Below are positions 1-7,696 of a stretch of 64,000 bases of DNA, piece by piece. Source of the stretch: Saprospiraceae bacterium. GTDB taxonomy: Bacteria > Bacteroidota > Bacteroidia > Chitinophagales > Saprospiraceae. Position 1 is the first letter of the stretch. Every line of letters begins with the position of its first letter. A program made the translations under genes and the position numbers. The stretch covers positions 1,860,001 through 1,924,000 of the forward strand of contig JADJPZ010000004.1 of assembly GCA_016713025.1 (NCBI GenBank). Reading direction: 5' to 3'. The notes under the pieces were generated by a model. It made no database searches, had not been told where the DNA came from, and saw only the letters and a program-made list of their open reading frames with translations.

Positions 1-171
1 GAATCAGACCAGTTAAATATCCCGCACAAACAGATTTACAACAGAAATTTCACATTGATACCCCTAATAGAAATAGCTGGTGACAAGATCGATCCTGTAA
101 AACAAATCACTATAGATGAAATCTACGACCAATGTACCGATGACAAAGAAGTATTCCTTTATGAAAACTAG
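1..171 (+). CDS. folK: FolK C-terminal fragment (HPPK, 5' end outside the window)
   Basis: Frame 1 is open from the window edge to a TAG at 169-171 and encodes 56 residues. They contain LNIPHKQIYNRNFTLIPLIEI, which matches the C-terminal part of 2-amino-4-hydroxy-6-hydroxymethyldihydropteridine pyrophosphokinase, the family in which a D/I-P-H/R-x-x-x-x-R-x-F-V-L-x-P-L-x-E-I motif is conserved. The enzyme transfers pyrophosphate from ATP to the pterin in cytosolic folate synthesis. In Bacteroidota it is often followed by a deoxynucleoside kinase gene, as here. Only the last third is visible, so catalytic residues further upstream cannot be checked. The overlapping 63-residue ORF at 116-307 is in another frame and is spurious. 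Confidence 0.8.
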   Translation, partial: ESDQLNIPHKQIYNRNFTLIPLIEIAGDKIDPVKQITIDEIYDQCTDDKEVFLYEN

Positions 172-270
172 ACTATTTTTTCTTCATATTGAGAAAAATT
201 ATAATTTAAATGTACTTTCATTTCAACTTTTGATAATTAATCATAATTTTGCTCTGGTAAATTCCCTATC

Positions 271-921
271 ATTACAACTCAATTTCCATATAACTATATC
301 TGTATAGAAGGCAATATCGGTGCCGGGAAGACGACTTTCTGCAACTTGCTCAGAGATGAATACAACTGTCGCCTGATTTTAGAAGAGTTTGCCGACAATC
401 CCTTCTTACCCTTGTTTTATAAAGAGCCGGATCGTTTTGCATTTACTGTGGAACTTTTTTTTATGACAGAGAGGCACAAACAATTGCAAAGGTCGCTGCT
501 CAATCAGGATTTGTTCAGAGAGTTTACAGTAGCAGATTATGCTTTCATCAAAACGTTGCTATTTGCCAGAAAAAATCTTCCCGAAGATGAGTTCAGACTC
601 TTTCAAAAGATGTTTCAGGTGCTGAATCAGTCATTTCCTAAGCCTGATATTTTGGTATATTTTCATAGAAATGTAGATATCCTGCTGGAAAACATAGGTA
701 AACGGGGACGTGAATATGAAAAAGACATCACTCCGGCATACCTGACACAGATTCAAAACTCCTATTTTGAGTATTTCAGAAATATACTTTCTTTTCCCAT
801 CCTTATCATTGACCTCAACAGGGTAGATTTCAAAACCAATAAGGATCACTACGAGCATGTCAAATATCTGATCTCCAAGTCATACCAGCCGGGTGTGCAC
901 AGGATAAGTCTTGTGGTTTAA
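271..921 (+). CDS. Deoxynucleoside kinase (dCK/dGK family), non-canonical start
   Basis: Phosphorylates deoxynucleosides with ATP in the cytosolic salvage pathway. The frame reads CIEGNIGAGKTTF, a complete Walker A loop (about residues 14-22), then EEFADNPFLPLFY, the helix with TERHKQLQ, VADYAFIKTLLFARKNL, and an arginine-rich lid RGREYE near residue 127. These match the family in order, and the length (216 aa) is normal. The frame has no ATG, GTG or TTG between its upstream stop (TAA at 244-246) and the P-loop; the first TTG (346) lies after Walker A and would destroy the enzyme. The best start is ATT at 271, giving (M)TTQFPYNYICIEGN, a natural N-terminus. It is either a rare ATT start, a point mutation or a base-call error. 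It follows folK by 99 bp. Confidence 0.8.
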   Translation: MTTQFPYNYICIEGNIGAGKTTFCNLLRDEYNCRLILEEFADNPFLPLFYKEPDRFAFTVELFFMTERHKQLQRSLLNQDLFREFTVADYAFIKTLLFARKNLPEDEFRLFQKMFQVLNQSFPKPDILVYFHRNVDILLENIGKRGREYEKDITPAYLTQIQNSYFEYFRNILSFPILIIDLNRVDFKTNKDHYEHVKYLISKSYQPGVHRISLVV

Positions 922-1063
922 ATTCTTACTGTAATTTATTTTATTCATAATTCATAACTCATAATTCGTAATTCAAACGAAATAACTTCATTTTCAACGC
1001 ATTACAAATAGTTTTTTTTTCAACCACTTGATTTAGATGGTCGCATAGAGTTGCTCAACACTT

Positions 1064-1825
1064 CTACTTATTTTTTATTGAATTGTCCAATTTAAAAGAT
1101 AACTTTCCGCATTGCTCTTTAGGAGCTTTTAGATCAGGTTGAAATTTATAACCTCTGGCGGCTTTCAAATAAAGCTTCAAGGTTTTATTGTCCGCTATTG
1201 TAGTTTCAGAAGGTATCAGTTCAACAAAAGTGACATTCCCATCTCTGTTTATACATATTTTGGTCACCACCTTTCCACTGACAGAAATGGCTGCTTTTGT
1301 GTCACTCAAGTCACGATATACGATTTTCCGACCGTAAACTCCGTCTCCACTACCATCATATTCTCCGGTACCTTCACTTACATTTCTTGATTTGGAATCG
1401 TCTTTAGCCATATTTAATGTAGTTCCACCTTTAAATGACAATTTGCCGCATTGCTCTTTAGGAGCTTTTAGATCAGGTTCAAATTTATAACCTCTGGCAG
1501 CTTTCAAATAAAGTTTCAAGGTTTTATTGTCCGTTATTGTAGTTTCAGAAGGAATTAACTCTACATAAGTTACATCTCCTGCTCTGTTGATACATATTTT
1601 AATGACCACCCGTCCACTTTCAGAAATATCTACTTTGGCAGCACTTACATCACGGTAAATAACACGTCTACCAAAAATGTCATACATACTGGTATCTATC
1701 TCAGATGGACCAAAAGATTCCTTATCAAAATGGTGTATTGGTTTTTGAGCAATCCCACTAGCTGGAAGGTATGAAATCATCAATGTTATTAGTAATATTC
1801 TAGTAATGAAGGATTTTATCATCAC
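1064..1825 (-). CDS. Periplasmic protein with two tandem TonB C-terminal-like domains
   Basis: 253 aa with a signal peptide (about residues 1-26, ending near GIAQ), followed by two copies of a roughly 75-residue module. Each has GR-(R/K)-V/I-xYRDxS, KICINR-(A/D)-G-(D/N)-V-T-(Y/F)-VELIPSETTI, LKLYLKAARGYKF and PKEQCGKLSFK. The module is that of the C-terminus of the upstream TonB protein. This protein lacks the membrane anchor and the proline-rich span, so it may be a soluble binder or a decoy for TonB partners; that role is inference. The start ATG overlaps the stop of the upstream gene by 4 bp (ATGA), so the two are translationally coupled. Two cysteines per module (KIC and QCG) could form a disulphide. 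Confidence 0.7.
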   Translation of the reverse strand: MMIKSFITRILLITLMISYLPASGIAQKPIHHFDKESFGPSEIDTSMYDIFGRRVIYRDVSAAKVDISESGRVVIKICINRAGDVTYVELIPSETTITDNKTLKLYLKAARGYKFEPDLKAPKEQCGKLSFKGGTTLNMAKDDSKSRNVSEGTGEYDGSGDGVYGRKIVYRDLSDTKAAISVSGKVVTKICINRDGNVTFVELIPSETTIADNKTLKLYLKAARGYKFQPDLKAPKEQCGKLSFKLDNSIKNK

Positions 1826-2784
1826 CTCAACTTATTATTTATTGAATTGTCCACTTTAAAAGATAACTTGCCGCATTGCTCTTTAGGGGATGTAAGATCA
1901 GGTTGAAACTTATATCCTCTTGCTGCTTTCAAATAGAGTTTGAGGGTATTTTTATCCCTTATTGTGGTTTCTGTGGGAATAAGTTCAACAAATGTGACAT
2001 TTCCTGCCCTATTGATACATATTTTGGTCACCACTTTCCCACTCACTGAAATAGCAGCTTTTGTTGCACTCAAGTCACGATATGTAACTTTCCTTCCGAA
2101 AACACCATCTCCGCTACCATCATACTCGCCTGTTCCTTCACTCACATTTCCTGCTCCTGCATTGCCATCATTGCCTTTATCGCGGCCAGCTCCTGTGCCG
2201 GCATCTCCTTTTCCCGGACCACCCGAACCATCGACGGTACTGGGTTTTGTTGACGTGCCTGTAGTAGAGCCGGATCCTGAGTTTGTAGAAGTAGGTGCAG
2301 GTGTGGTTTTAACAGGTGCAGGAGCTGAAGGTCTTGCCGGCTCTGATACTTTTACCGGAGCTTCTTCCACAGGCTTTGATGTCACTATGGGTTCATCATA
2401 TGTTGGTATGAGTACCGGATTTGGCACTTTGATGTCCGGTCTCGGTACATCGATGACCTGCGGTTTTGTCACTTCAATTTCTTCAGGTTTGACGACTTCC
2501 TCTTTTATTGGTGTTTCTTCCTGCGGTTTTTCTTCGGCAGTTGGTGCACTTTCAGCCTTGGCTCTCTTAGCTCCGGCATCGTCATGTGCCAGTTTGCTCA
2601 GCGAACTCTCTTCAAATGTAAAATCTACCTTGACTGCATAAGGTGGTTTATCTTCCAATTCTGTCAGATCTGCTTTGGGCAAATAATAAAAAAATATAAG
2701 CAGTAAAAGTAAAGCATGAATTACAAATGAAACTCTTGCCCCTTTATTTCTGTCGTTTCTATTGACTTCAAGCGTATTGTACAT
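1822..2784 (-). CDS. TonB-family energy transducer
   Basis: 320 aa. A transmembrane helix near residues 18-37 (VSFVIHALLLLLIFFYYLP) is followed by a Pro/Glu/Lys/Val-rich periplasmic span (about 75-165), a Ser/Thr/Gly-rich linker (about 165-225) with GTGEYDGSGDGVFGR, and a C-terminal domain with KICINRAGNVTFVELIP and LKLYLKAARGYKFQPD. This is the TonB layout, in which the protein carries ExbB/ExbD-derived energy to outer membrane receptors. The Gly-rich linker before the domain is common in Bacteroidota homologues. No exbB/exbD lies next to it. It is the first gene of a two-gene operon with the double-domain paralogue. Which receptor it serves is unknown; the thiamine-type receptor at 30-32 kb is one candidate in the window. 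Confidence 0.8.
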   Translation of the reverse strand: MYNTLEVNRNDRNKGARVSFVIHALLLLLIFFYYLPKADLTELEDKPPYAVKVDFTFEESSLSKLAHDDAGAKRAKAESAPTAEEKPQEETPIKEEVVKPEEIEVTKPQVIDVPRPDIKVPNPVLIPTYDEPIVTSKPVEEAPVKVSEPARPSAPAPVKTTPAPTSTNSGSGSTTGTSTKPSTVDGSGGPGKGDAGTGAGRDKGNDGNAGAGNVSEGTGEYDGSGDGVFGRKVTYRDLSATKAAISVSGKVVTKICINRAGNVTFVELIPTETTIRDKNTLKLYLKAARGYKFQPDLTSPKEQCGKLSFKVDNSINNKLR

Positions 2785-2992
2785 GTCTGATGATTTCTTA
2801 ATTGGGTTGATACTTATAAAAACGTAATATAAACGATATAAATCCTTAAAATAATATTAATATTTCTGCAAAAATAATAAATTGTAGAAATCTACATATA
2901 TATGATAATAAAATATTATATATAAAACAATGTTTTATAACATAAATATGATCGTTGATTTCCAAATTTTATGATGATATTAAATAAAAAAA

Positions 2993-3023
2993 AAGGTGTA
3001 CATGCACAAAACATATACACCTT
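2993..3023 (-). terminator. fbaA: Rho-independent terminator after fbaA
   Basis: On the minus strand AAGGTGTA pairs with TACACCTT around a 15-nt loop and is followed directly by a run of nine T. It lies 25 bp past the fbaA stop codon, so it fits an intrinsic terminator of fbaA. Confidence 0.8.
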
Positions 3024-3047
3024 CAGTTATCTTGAATAATGCTCAAA

Positions 3048-4121
3048 TCAGGCGTTTCTGTTGATACAATTTAAGTCATCAAAGGCTGTCTTCATTCTGT
3101 TGACAAATGTGGTTTCACCGCTTCTCAACCACATCCTTGGATCGTAATACTTTTTATTGGGCTTATCTGCGCCTTCAGGATTGCCTATCTGTCCTTGCAG
3201 GTAGTCTTTTTTAGATTCATAAAAATCTTTGACACCTTCCCAAAATGCCCACTGCATATCGGTATCAATATTCATCTTGACAGCACCGTAATGAATGGCT
3301 TCTCTGATTTCTTCTCTTGAGCTACCTGAACCACCATGAAATACAAAATTGACAGGGTTTGGACCTGTGCCATACTTCTTCTGAATATATTCCTGTGAAT
3401 TTTTAAGAATTACAGGCTTTAAGGAAACATTTCCGGGTTTGTATACCCCATGTACATTCCCAAAAGCTGCAGCAACAGTAAATCTATTGCTGATTTTCAA
3501 TAAATTTTCATAAGCATAAGCTACTTCTTCAGGCTGTGTATATAGTCTGCTGCTATCTACATCACTATTGTCTACGCCATCTTCTTCTCCACCGGTGACG
3601 CCGAGTTCTATTTCAAGTGTCATACCCATTTCGGCCATTCTGCTAAGGTAGTTCATAGATACTTCGATATTTTCATGGATAGGCTCCTCAGACAAATCCA
3701 GCATATGACTGCTATACAGAGGATGCCCGTATCTTTCGTAATGACGTTCACTCGCATCAAGCAGGCCGTCCACCCAAGGCAATAGTTTTTTTGCACAGTG
3801 ATCAGTGTGTAAAATAACGGGAACTCCATAAGCTTCTGCCACCTGATGAACATGTAAAGCGCCGGATACACCACCTACGATTGCAGCATTTTGACCATCA
3901 TTGTTCAGGCTCTTACCTGCAAAAAAATGGGCTCCACCGTTACTAAACTGAATTATGATCGGCGAATTGACAGCTTTTGCTGTTTCTATCGCTGCATTTA
4001 CTGTATTTGTACCTATGACATTGACCGCCGGAATGGCAAAATCATGTTCATTGGCGTAATTGAATAATTCAGTGACTTCATCACCAAACAATACACCAGG
4101 TCGGAATTTACTAGAAGACAT
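3048..4121 (-). CDS. fbaA: Class II fructose-bisphosphate aldolase
   Basis: 357 aa, the length of the FbaA type. It splits fructose 1,6-bisphosphate into glyceraldehyde 3-phosphate and dihydroxyacetone phosphate in glycolysis and works in reverse in gluconeogenesis. HTDHCAKK (residues 105-112) holds the catalytic Asp107 and zinc ligand His108. ELGVTGGEEDGVDN, FGNVHGVYKPGNV and VFHGGSGSS supply further zinc and phosphate contacts and match the E. coli FbaA subclass. The ATG at 4121 gives MSSSKFRPGV, a normal N-terminus. It is a single gene with its own terminator. Confidence 0.96.
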   Translation of the reverse strand: MSSSKFRPGVLFGDEVTELFNYANEHDFAIPAVNVIGTNTVNAAIETAKAVNSPIIIQFSNGGAHFFAGKSLNNDGQNAAIVGGVSGALHVHQVAEAYGVPVILHTDHCAKKLLPWVDGLLDASERHYERYGHPLYSSHMLDLSEEPIHENIEVSMNYLSRMAEMGMTLEIELGVTGGEEDGVDNSDVDSSRLYTQPEEVAYAYENLLKISNRFTVAAAFGNVHGVYKPGNVSLKPVILKNSQEYIQKKYGTGPNPVNFVFHGGSGSSREEIREAIHYGAVKMNIDTDMQWAFWEGVKDFYESKKDYLQGQIGNPEGADKPNKKYYDPRMWLRSGETTFVNRMKTAFDDLNCINRNA

Positions 4122-4330
4122 ATCGATAATTTTAAGTGTTAAAAATTGTATTTCGGGTAGAAAAATTTCACCCGTATATTTTTATATTTTGCATTTTCTG
4201 AATGTCCGTTTTAAAATGGCTTCAGGAATTGATAACTCATCTCTTTCTTGGTGATATTAAAATTACATTTCGCATTGAAAACCATTATCACGTGATGTGT
4301 CCATGAAGTTGCTTGTCTATGCTCATTTTA

Positions 4331-5278
4331 CTAAATGATTTCTTTTTCAGCAAGATATCGCTCAGCATCCAGTGCTGCCATGCAACCTGAACCAGCAGCT
4401 GTTACTGCTTGTCTGTAAATATGATCCTGGGCATCACCACTGGCAAATACTCCTTCACGATTGGTCAGCGTTCTGCCGGGTATCGCTTTCAGGTATTTGT
4501 TTTCGTCCATATCTATCCAACCTTCAAATAATTCTGTATTGGGTTTGTGACCTATTGCAACAAAAAATCCTGTGACCGTCAATGTTGACTTTTCTCCGGT
4601 TTTATTATTGATCACTCTGACACCTTCTACTCCATCTTCTCCAAGAATTTCTTCTGTTTCAGTATTCCAATGAACTTCAAGATTGGGAGTTTTCAATACC
4701 CGCTCTTGCATAATTTTTGATGCCCTCATTTCATCGCGACGCACTAACAGGTGTACTTTTTTGCACAATTTTGCAAGATATGTAGCTTCCTCAGCAGCTG
4801 TATCACCTGCACCTACAATGGCAACTTCCTGTCCCCTGAAAAAGAAACCATCACAAACAGCACATGCAGAAACTCCCTTGCTCATTAATCTATGTTCGGA
4901 TTCTAATCCCAACCACTTAGCACTTGCCCCGGTAGCTATGATAACGGAATCTGCCTGTATCTCATGACCTGTTTCAGACCATATTTTATGCACCGGGCCG
5001 GAAAAATCTACTCTGGCTATCATCTCATACCTGATATCGGTTCCAAATCTCAAGGCTTGGTTTTTAAAATCTTCCATCATTTGAGGGCCCATCACACCTT
5101 GAGGATAACCCGGATAGTTTTCAACATCATTGGTTATGGTCAGTTGACCCCCAGGCTCCTTACCTGTATAGAGTACGGGAGACAGATTTGCTCTGGATGC
5201 ATAGATCGCTGCAGTATATCCTGCAGGTCCCGAACCTATGATCACACATTTTTGCCTTTCGGCAGCAGAAGCAGACAT
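4331..5278 (-). CDS. trxB: Thioredoxin-disulfide reductase
   Basis: 315 aa. A flavoprotein that passes electrons from NADPH to thioredoxin in the cytosol. It shows the FAD motif GSGPAG (15-20), the redox-active CAVCDG (Cys139 and Cys142) and the NADPH-binding GAGDTA (156-161), followed by a C-terminal FAD segment ASGDAQDHIYRQAVTAAGSG. Order and length match the low-molecular-weight TrxB family. It is transcribed alone, with 209 bp to the fbaA start and 282 bp to the divergent peroxidase start. A TAnnTTTG-like box lies about 25 bp upstream of the ATG. Confidence 0.96.
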   Translation of the reverse strand: MSASAAERQKCVIIGSGPAGYTAAIYASRANLSPVLYTGKEPGGQLTITNDVENYPGYPQGVMGPQMMEDFKNQALRFGTDIRYEMIARVDFSGPVHKIWSETGHEIQADSVIIATGASAKWLGLESEHRLMSKGVSACAVCDGFFFRGQEVAIVGAGDTAAEEATYLAKLCKKVHLLVRRDEMRASKIMQERVLKTPNLEVHWNTETEEILGEDGVEGVRVINNKTGEKSTLTVTGFFVAIGHKPNTELFEGWIDMDENKYLKAIPGRTLTNREGVFASGDAQDHIYRQAVTAAGSGCMAALDAERYLAEKEII

Positions 5279-5303
5279 TTAATTAATGTTTTGAATTGTG
5301 AAG

Positions 5304-5311
5304 CAAAAATA
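5304..5311 (-). promoter_or_regulatory. trxB: Candidate Bacteroidota -7 box for trxB
   Basis: Minus strand TATTTTTG fits the TAnnTTTG -7 consensus and ends 25 bp before the trxB ATG. No clear TTG -33 element stands at the expected distance, so this is tentative. Confidence 0.3.
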
Positions 5312-5560
5312 AGAATATAATTTGTTATTTTAAAATAAAAATATTGATAAGCCAAATTTTAATGAATATAATCTTTACAATGAAAAATTATTTATTTCAG
5401 ACGTTTTCATTTTTGACCTTTCAATATACAACCTGTTGGTCTTTAATATTGTTTATTATAATGGAATTAAATTCATGTTAATGTAACTATGGTTACAATA
5501 GTGCTTGATTTAATTGCAGATATTTGCATTGAGATATTTTATATAAAGGTATGTTTAATC

Positions 5561-6514
5561 ATGAAGCATCTAATTATTTTTTTTGTGTTGACATCATTTT
5601 TTGCTTTTGTACCACATGCAAAATACAACAATGATGAAATAAATACTAAAGTACAACTTGGAGAAAAGTTGTTTTTTGATCCGATACTATCCAAAGACAG
5701 CACTCTAAGTTGCGGTAGTTGTCACAAACCCGAATACGCATTTGCGGATAATGTGGCCATAAGTCCTGGTGTCGGGGGCAAAAAAGGTACACGAAATGCG
5801 CCATCTGTCATGAACATGGCTTTCAGAAGTGCATTCTTTTATGATGGCAGGGCAGAAAGTCTTAGAGATCAGGTACATTTCCCTATTGAAGATCCATTGG
5901 AAATGGACCTTCCTTACCATGATGCCGTCCAAAGACTCCAAAACCATAAAATATACTCCGGATTGTTTAATAAAATTTATACTGCTAAACCAAACGCAGA
6001 AAACCTAGCTGATGCCATAGCCGCTTTTGAAGAATCCCTTGAGACATCCAATACAGAATTTGACGCATGGATGACTGACAAACCTAATACAATGTCAGCT
6101 TCAGCTATACGGGGCCGGGAGTTATTTCTCAGTGACAAAGCTAAATGTTTTGATTGTCACTTTAGTCCTGATTTTACAGTGGACGAATTTAAAAATATTG
6201 GTCTTTATGATGAAAAAAAATATAAAGATAAAGGCAGATTTATGATAACAAAAAACTCATCCGATCTGGGCAAGTTTAAGGTTCCGGGACTCAGAAATGT
6301 TGCTGTGACTGCCCCATACATGCATGATGGTAGCTTTGCGACTTTGGAAGATGTGGTAGATTATTATAGTGATCCTTTCAAATTTGTATCTACACCGATC
6401 AACATGGATTCCACATTATTGAAACCCATCAATTTTACACAACAAGAGAAAGATGATCTGGTAGCATTCCTTAAAAGTCTTACTGACAAGCGGTTCTATC
6501 AGAATAAAATGTGA
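5561..6514 (+). CDS. Di-haem cytochrome c peroxidase (CcpA/MauG family)
   Basis: 317 aa from ATG 5561, which opens a proper signal peptide (MKHLIIFFVLTSFFAFVPHA). A start at 5489 would place 24 extra residues before it. Two c-haem sites are seen, CGSCH (51-55) and CFDCH (196-200). Typical segments follow: GTRNAPSVMN, FYDGRAESL, PGLRNVAVTAPYMHDGSFATLEDVV (Met as likely axial ligand) and a C-terminal TQQEKDDLVAFLKSLTD. The periplasmic enzyme reduces hydrogen peroxide with electrons from small cytochromes; related MauG proteins oxidise other substrates, so the exact reaction is not certain. It is a single gene divergent from trxB, which suggests a shared link to oxidative stress (inference). Confidence 0.9.
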   Translation: MKHLIIFFVLTSFFAFVPHAKYNNDEINTKVQLGEKLFFDPILSKDSTLSCGSCHKPEYAFADNVAISPGVGGKKGTRNAPSVMNMAFRSAFFYDGRAESLRDQVHFPIEDPLEMDLPYHDAVQRLQNHKIYSGLFNKIYTAKPNAENLADAIAAFEESLETSNTEFDAWMTDKPNTMSASAIRGRELFLSDKAKCFDCHFSPDFTVDEFKNIGLYDEKKYKDKGRFMITKNSSDLGKFKVPGLRNVAVTAPYMHDGSFATLEDVVDYYSDPFKFVSTPINMDSTLLKPINFTQQEKDDLVAFLKSLTDKRFYQNKM

Positions 6515-6588
6515 TTTGGAAAATGACTAAATTACATATCACTTTGTAACTATTTGTACTTTGGTAGAATTACATTTGGCCAGATCTT

Positions 6589-6610
6589 TCTGTTGGGTTA
6601 ACCCAACAGA
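6589..6610. terminator. 22-bp perfect palindrome, likely bidirectional terminator
   Basis: The core CTGTTGGGTTAACCCAACAG extends by one base on each side to a 22-bp perfect palindrome. As RNA it folds with a TTAA loop. It lies between the convergent ends of the peroxidase and ybeY genes, and a T-rich run (ttattttttcg) follows on the plus strand. The same 20-bp core recurs at 20845-20864, also between convergent genes. Confidence 0.6.
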
Positions 6611-6654
6611 TGCATTTATTTTTTCGTTCCGTTGGGAAAACCAATATCTATCTG

Positions 6655-7086
6655 CTACACCTTAAACATGCTGAGATATTGGTTTTCTTTTGCTGTCATT
6701 TCATTTTTTTCGGCTTCGGATCCATCAGTATATCCTATCAGATGTAACAAACCATGCACCATTACGCGTCTGAGTTCTTCATCAAATGAAATATTGTATT
6801 GTGCTGCATTTTCTTTGACCCGATCCAGACTTATGAACATGTCTCCTTTGAGCAGCTCGAGTTCATTGTAAGGAAATGTAATAATATCTGTGTAGTAATC
6901 ATGGGAAAGGAATTTGATGTTTATCTTTAACAGATATTCATCATTGCAAAAAATGTAGTCCAAACTCTTTACTTTTTTTTTTTCTTCAGTGGCAACATCT
7001 ATGAGCCACTGCCTTATTTTATATTGTTGAGTTGGAAAAGGATGTGTCACTTCACTTTCAAGATGGAAGGTAATGCTAGTTTTCAT
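6655..7086 (-). CDS. ybeY: Endoribonuclease YbeY
   Basis: 143 aa from the ATG at 7086, chosen because the earlier start at 7122 would overlap the upstream gene and add a non-homologous stretch. YbeY is a zinc-dependent RNase in 16S rRNA maturation and ribosome quality control. The motif HGLLHLIGY (111-119) gives two zinc-binding histidines. The third ligand position, His in E. coli (HGxLHLxGYDH), is Asp121 here (GYTDGSEAE), a variation I expect in Bacteroidota. Upstream it has SHDYYTDIITFPY, the usual D-x-x-T-D-V-L-S-F-P region. It lies 10 bp after the RsbW-like gene, in one operon. Confidence 0.9.
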   Translation of the reverse strand: MKTSITFHLESEVTHPFPTQQYKIRQWLIDVATEEKKKVKSLDYIFCNDEYLLKINIKFLSHDYYTDIITFPYNELELLKGDMFISLDRVKENAAQYNISFDEELRRVMVHGLLHLIGYTDGSEAEKNEMTAKENQYLSMFKV

Positions 7087-7096
7087 TGCAAGAATG

Positions 7097-7510
7097 TCAC
7101 GCTGGCTGATTTTTGAGATCAAAGTACATTTCTACACTTCTGCCGTTATCAGCAAAAGTAATGCTGTCTGCAAGGGCCTTCATAATAAAAACGCCTCTTC
7201 CGCCGCAACACTCGATGTTGTCATGGCAAGTAGGATCAGGAACTTTCTTATGATTGAACCCCTTACCTTCATCAGTGACACAGAAAACAATACCTTTAGG
7301 TTTTTCATGAACATAAATATGCACCATCTTTGATTCATCATTTTGATTACCATGAATGATGGCATTATTTACAGCTTCTGTCAGGCTTATCAGGATGTCT
7401 GCATATTTATCTGATTCAAATGAAAAATCAAAGTCGAGTCTTTTTAAGTAAGATTCAACTTCAAGTATGTTATTGGGGTTGGATGTAATTGAAAGCATAC
7501 GATATTTCAT
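7097..7510 (-). CDS. RsbW-like anti-sigma/serine kinase (HATPase)
   Basis: 137 aa with a GHKL ATPase fold: N-box EAVNNAIIHGN (about 47-57), G1 box DEGKGF (about 80-85) and GGRGVFIMKALAD (about 104-116). This resembles the serine kinase/anti-sigma factors RsbW and SpoIIAB, which bind a sigma factor or phosphorylate an anti-anti-sigma partner. Cytosolic. No sigma factor or STAS protein is adjacent, so the partner is unknown. It starts the ybeY operon (10 bp gap). The same pairing, as I recall, is common in Bacteroidota and does not by itself reveal a function. Confidence 0.8.
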   Translation of the reverse strand: MKYRMLSITSNPNNILEVESYLKRLDFDFSFESDKYADILISLTEAVNNAIIHGNQNDESKMVHIYVHEKPKGIVFCVTDEGKGFNHKKVPDPTCHDNIECCGGRGVFIMKALADSITFADNGRSVEMYFDLKNQPA

Positions 7511-7696
7511 AATAATGAGTCAATTAATTTAACCAAATACCATGCCGCACTAATTCAAAACGAGAATAATTTACCTTTTCTTTAACCAAAATATTTCATA
7601 CAATTATGAATTAAAAAATGTTGGTAATAAAAATGCATAATGCCACCAAAATAAATAATCCTGAGTTTGATATAATATTCTAACTAGTCAAAAATA

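Noticed and set aside
116..307. 63-residue ORF on the plus strand
   Set aside because: It overlaps the real ends of folK and the deoxynucleoside kinase in another frame and has no family features.
1940..2641. 233-residue plus-strand ORF rich in Ser, Thr and Gly
   Set aside because: Antisense of the proline/glycine-rich part of the TonB gene.
6655..7122. YbeY start at 7122
   Set aside because: That start overlaps the upstream gene by 26 bp and adds 12 residues unlike YbeY; ATG 7086 gives the normal N-terminus.
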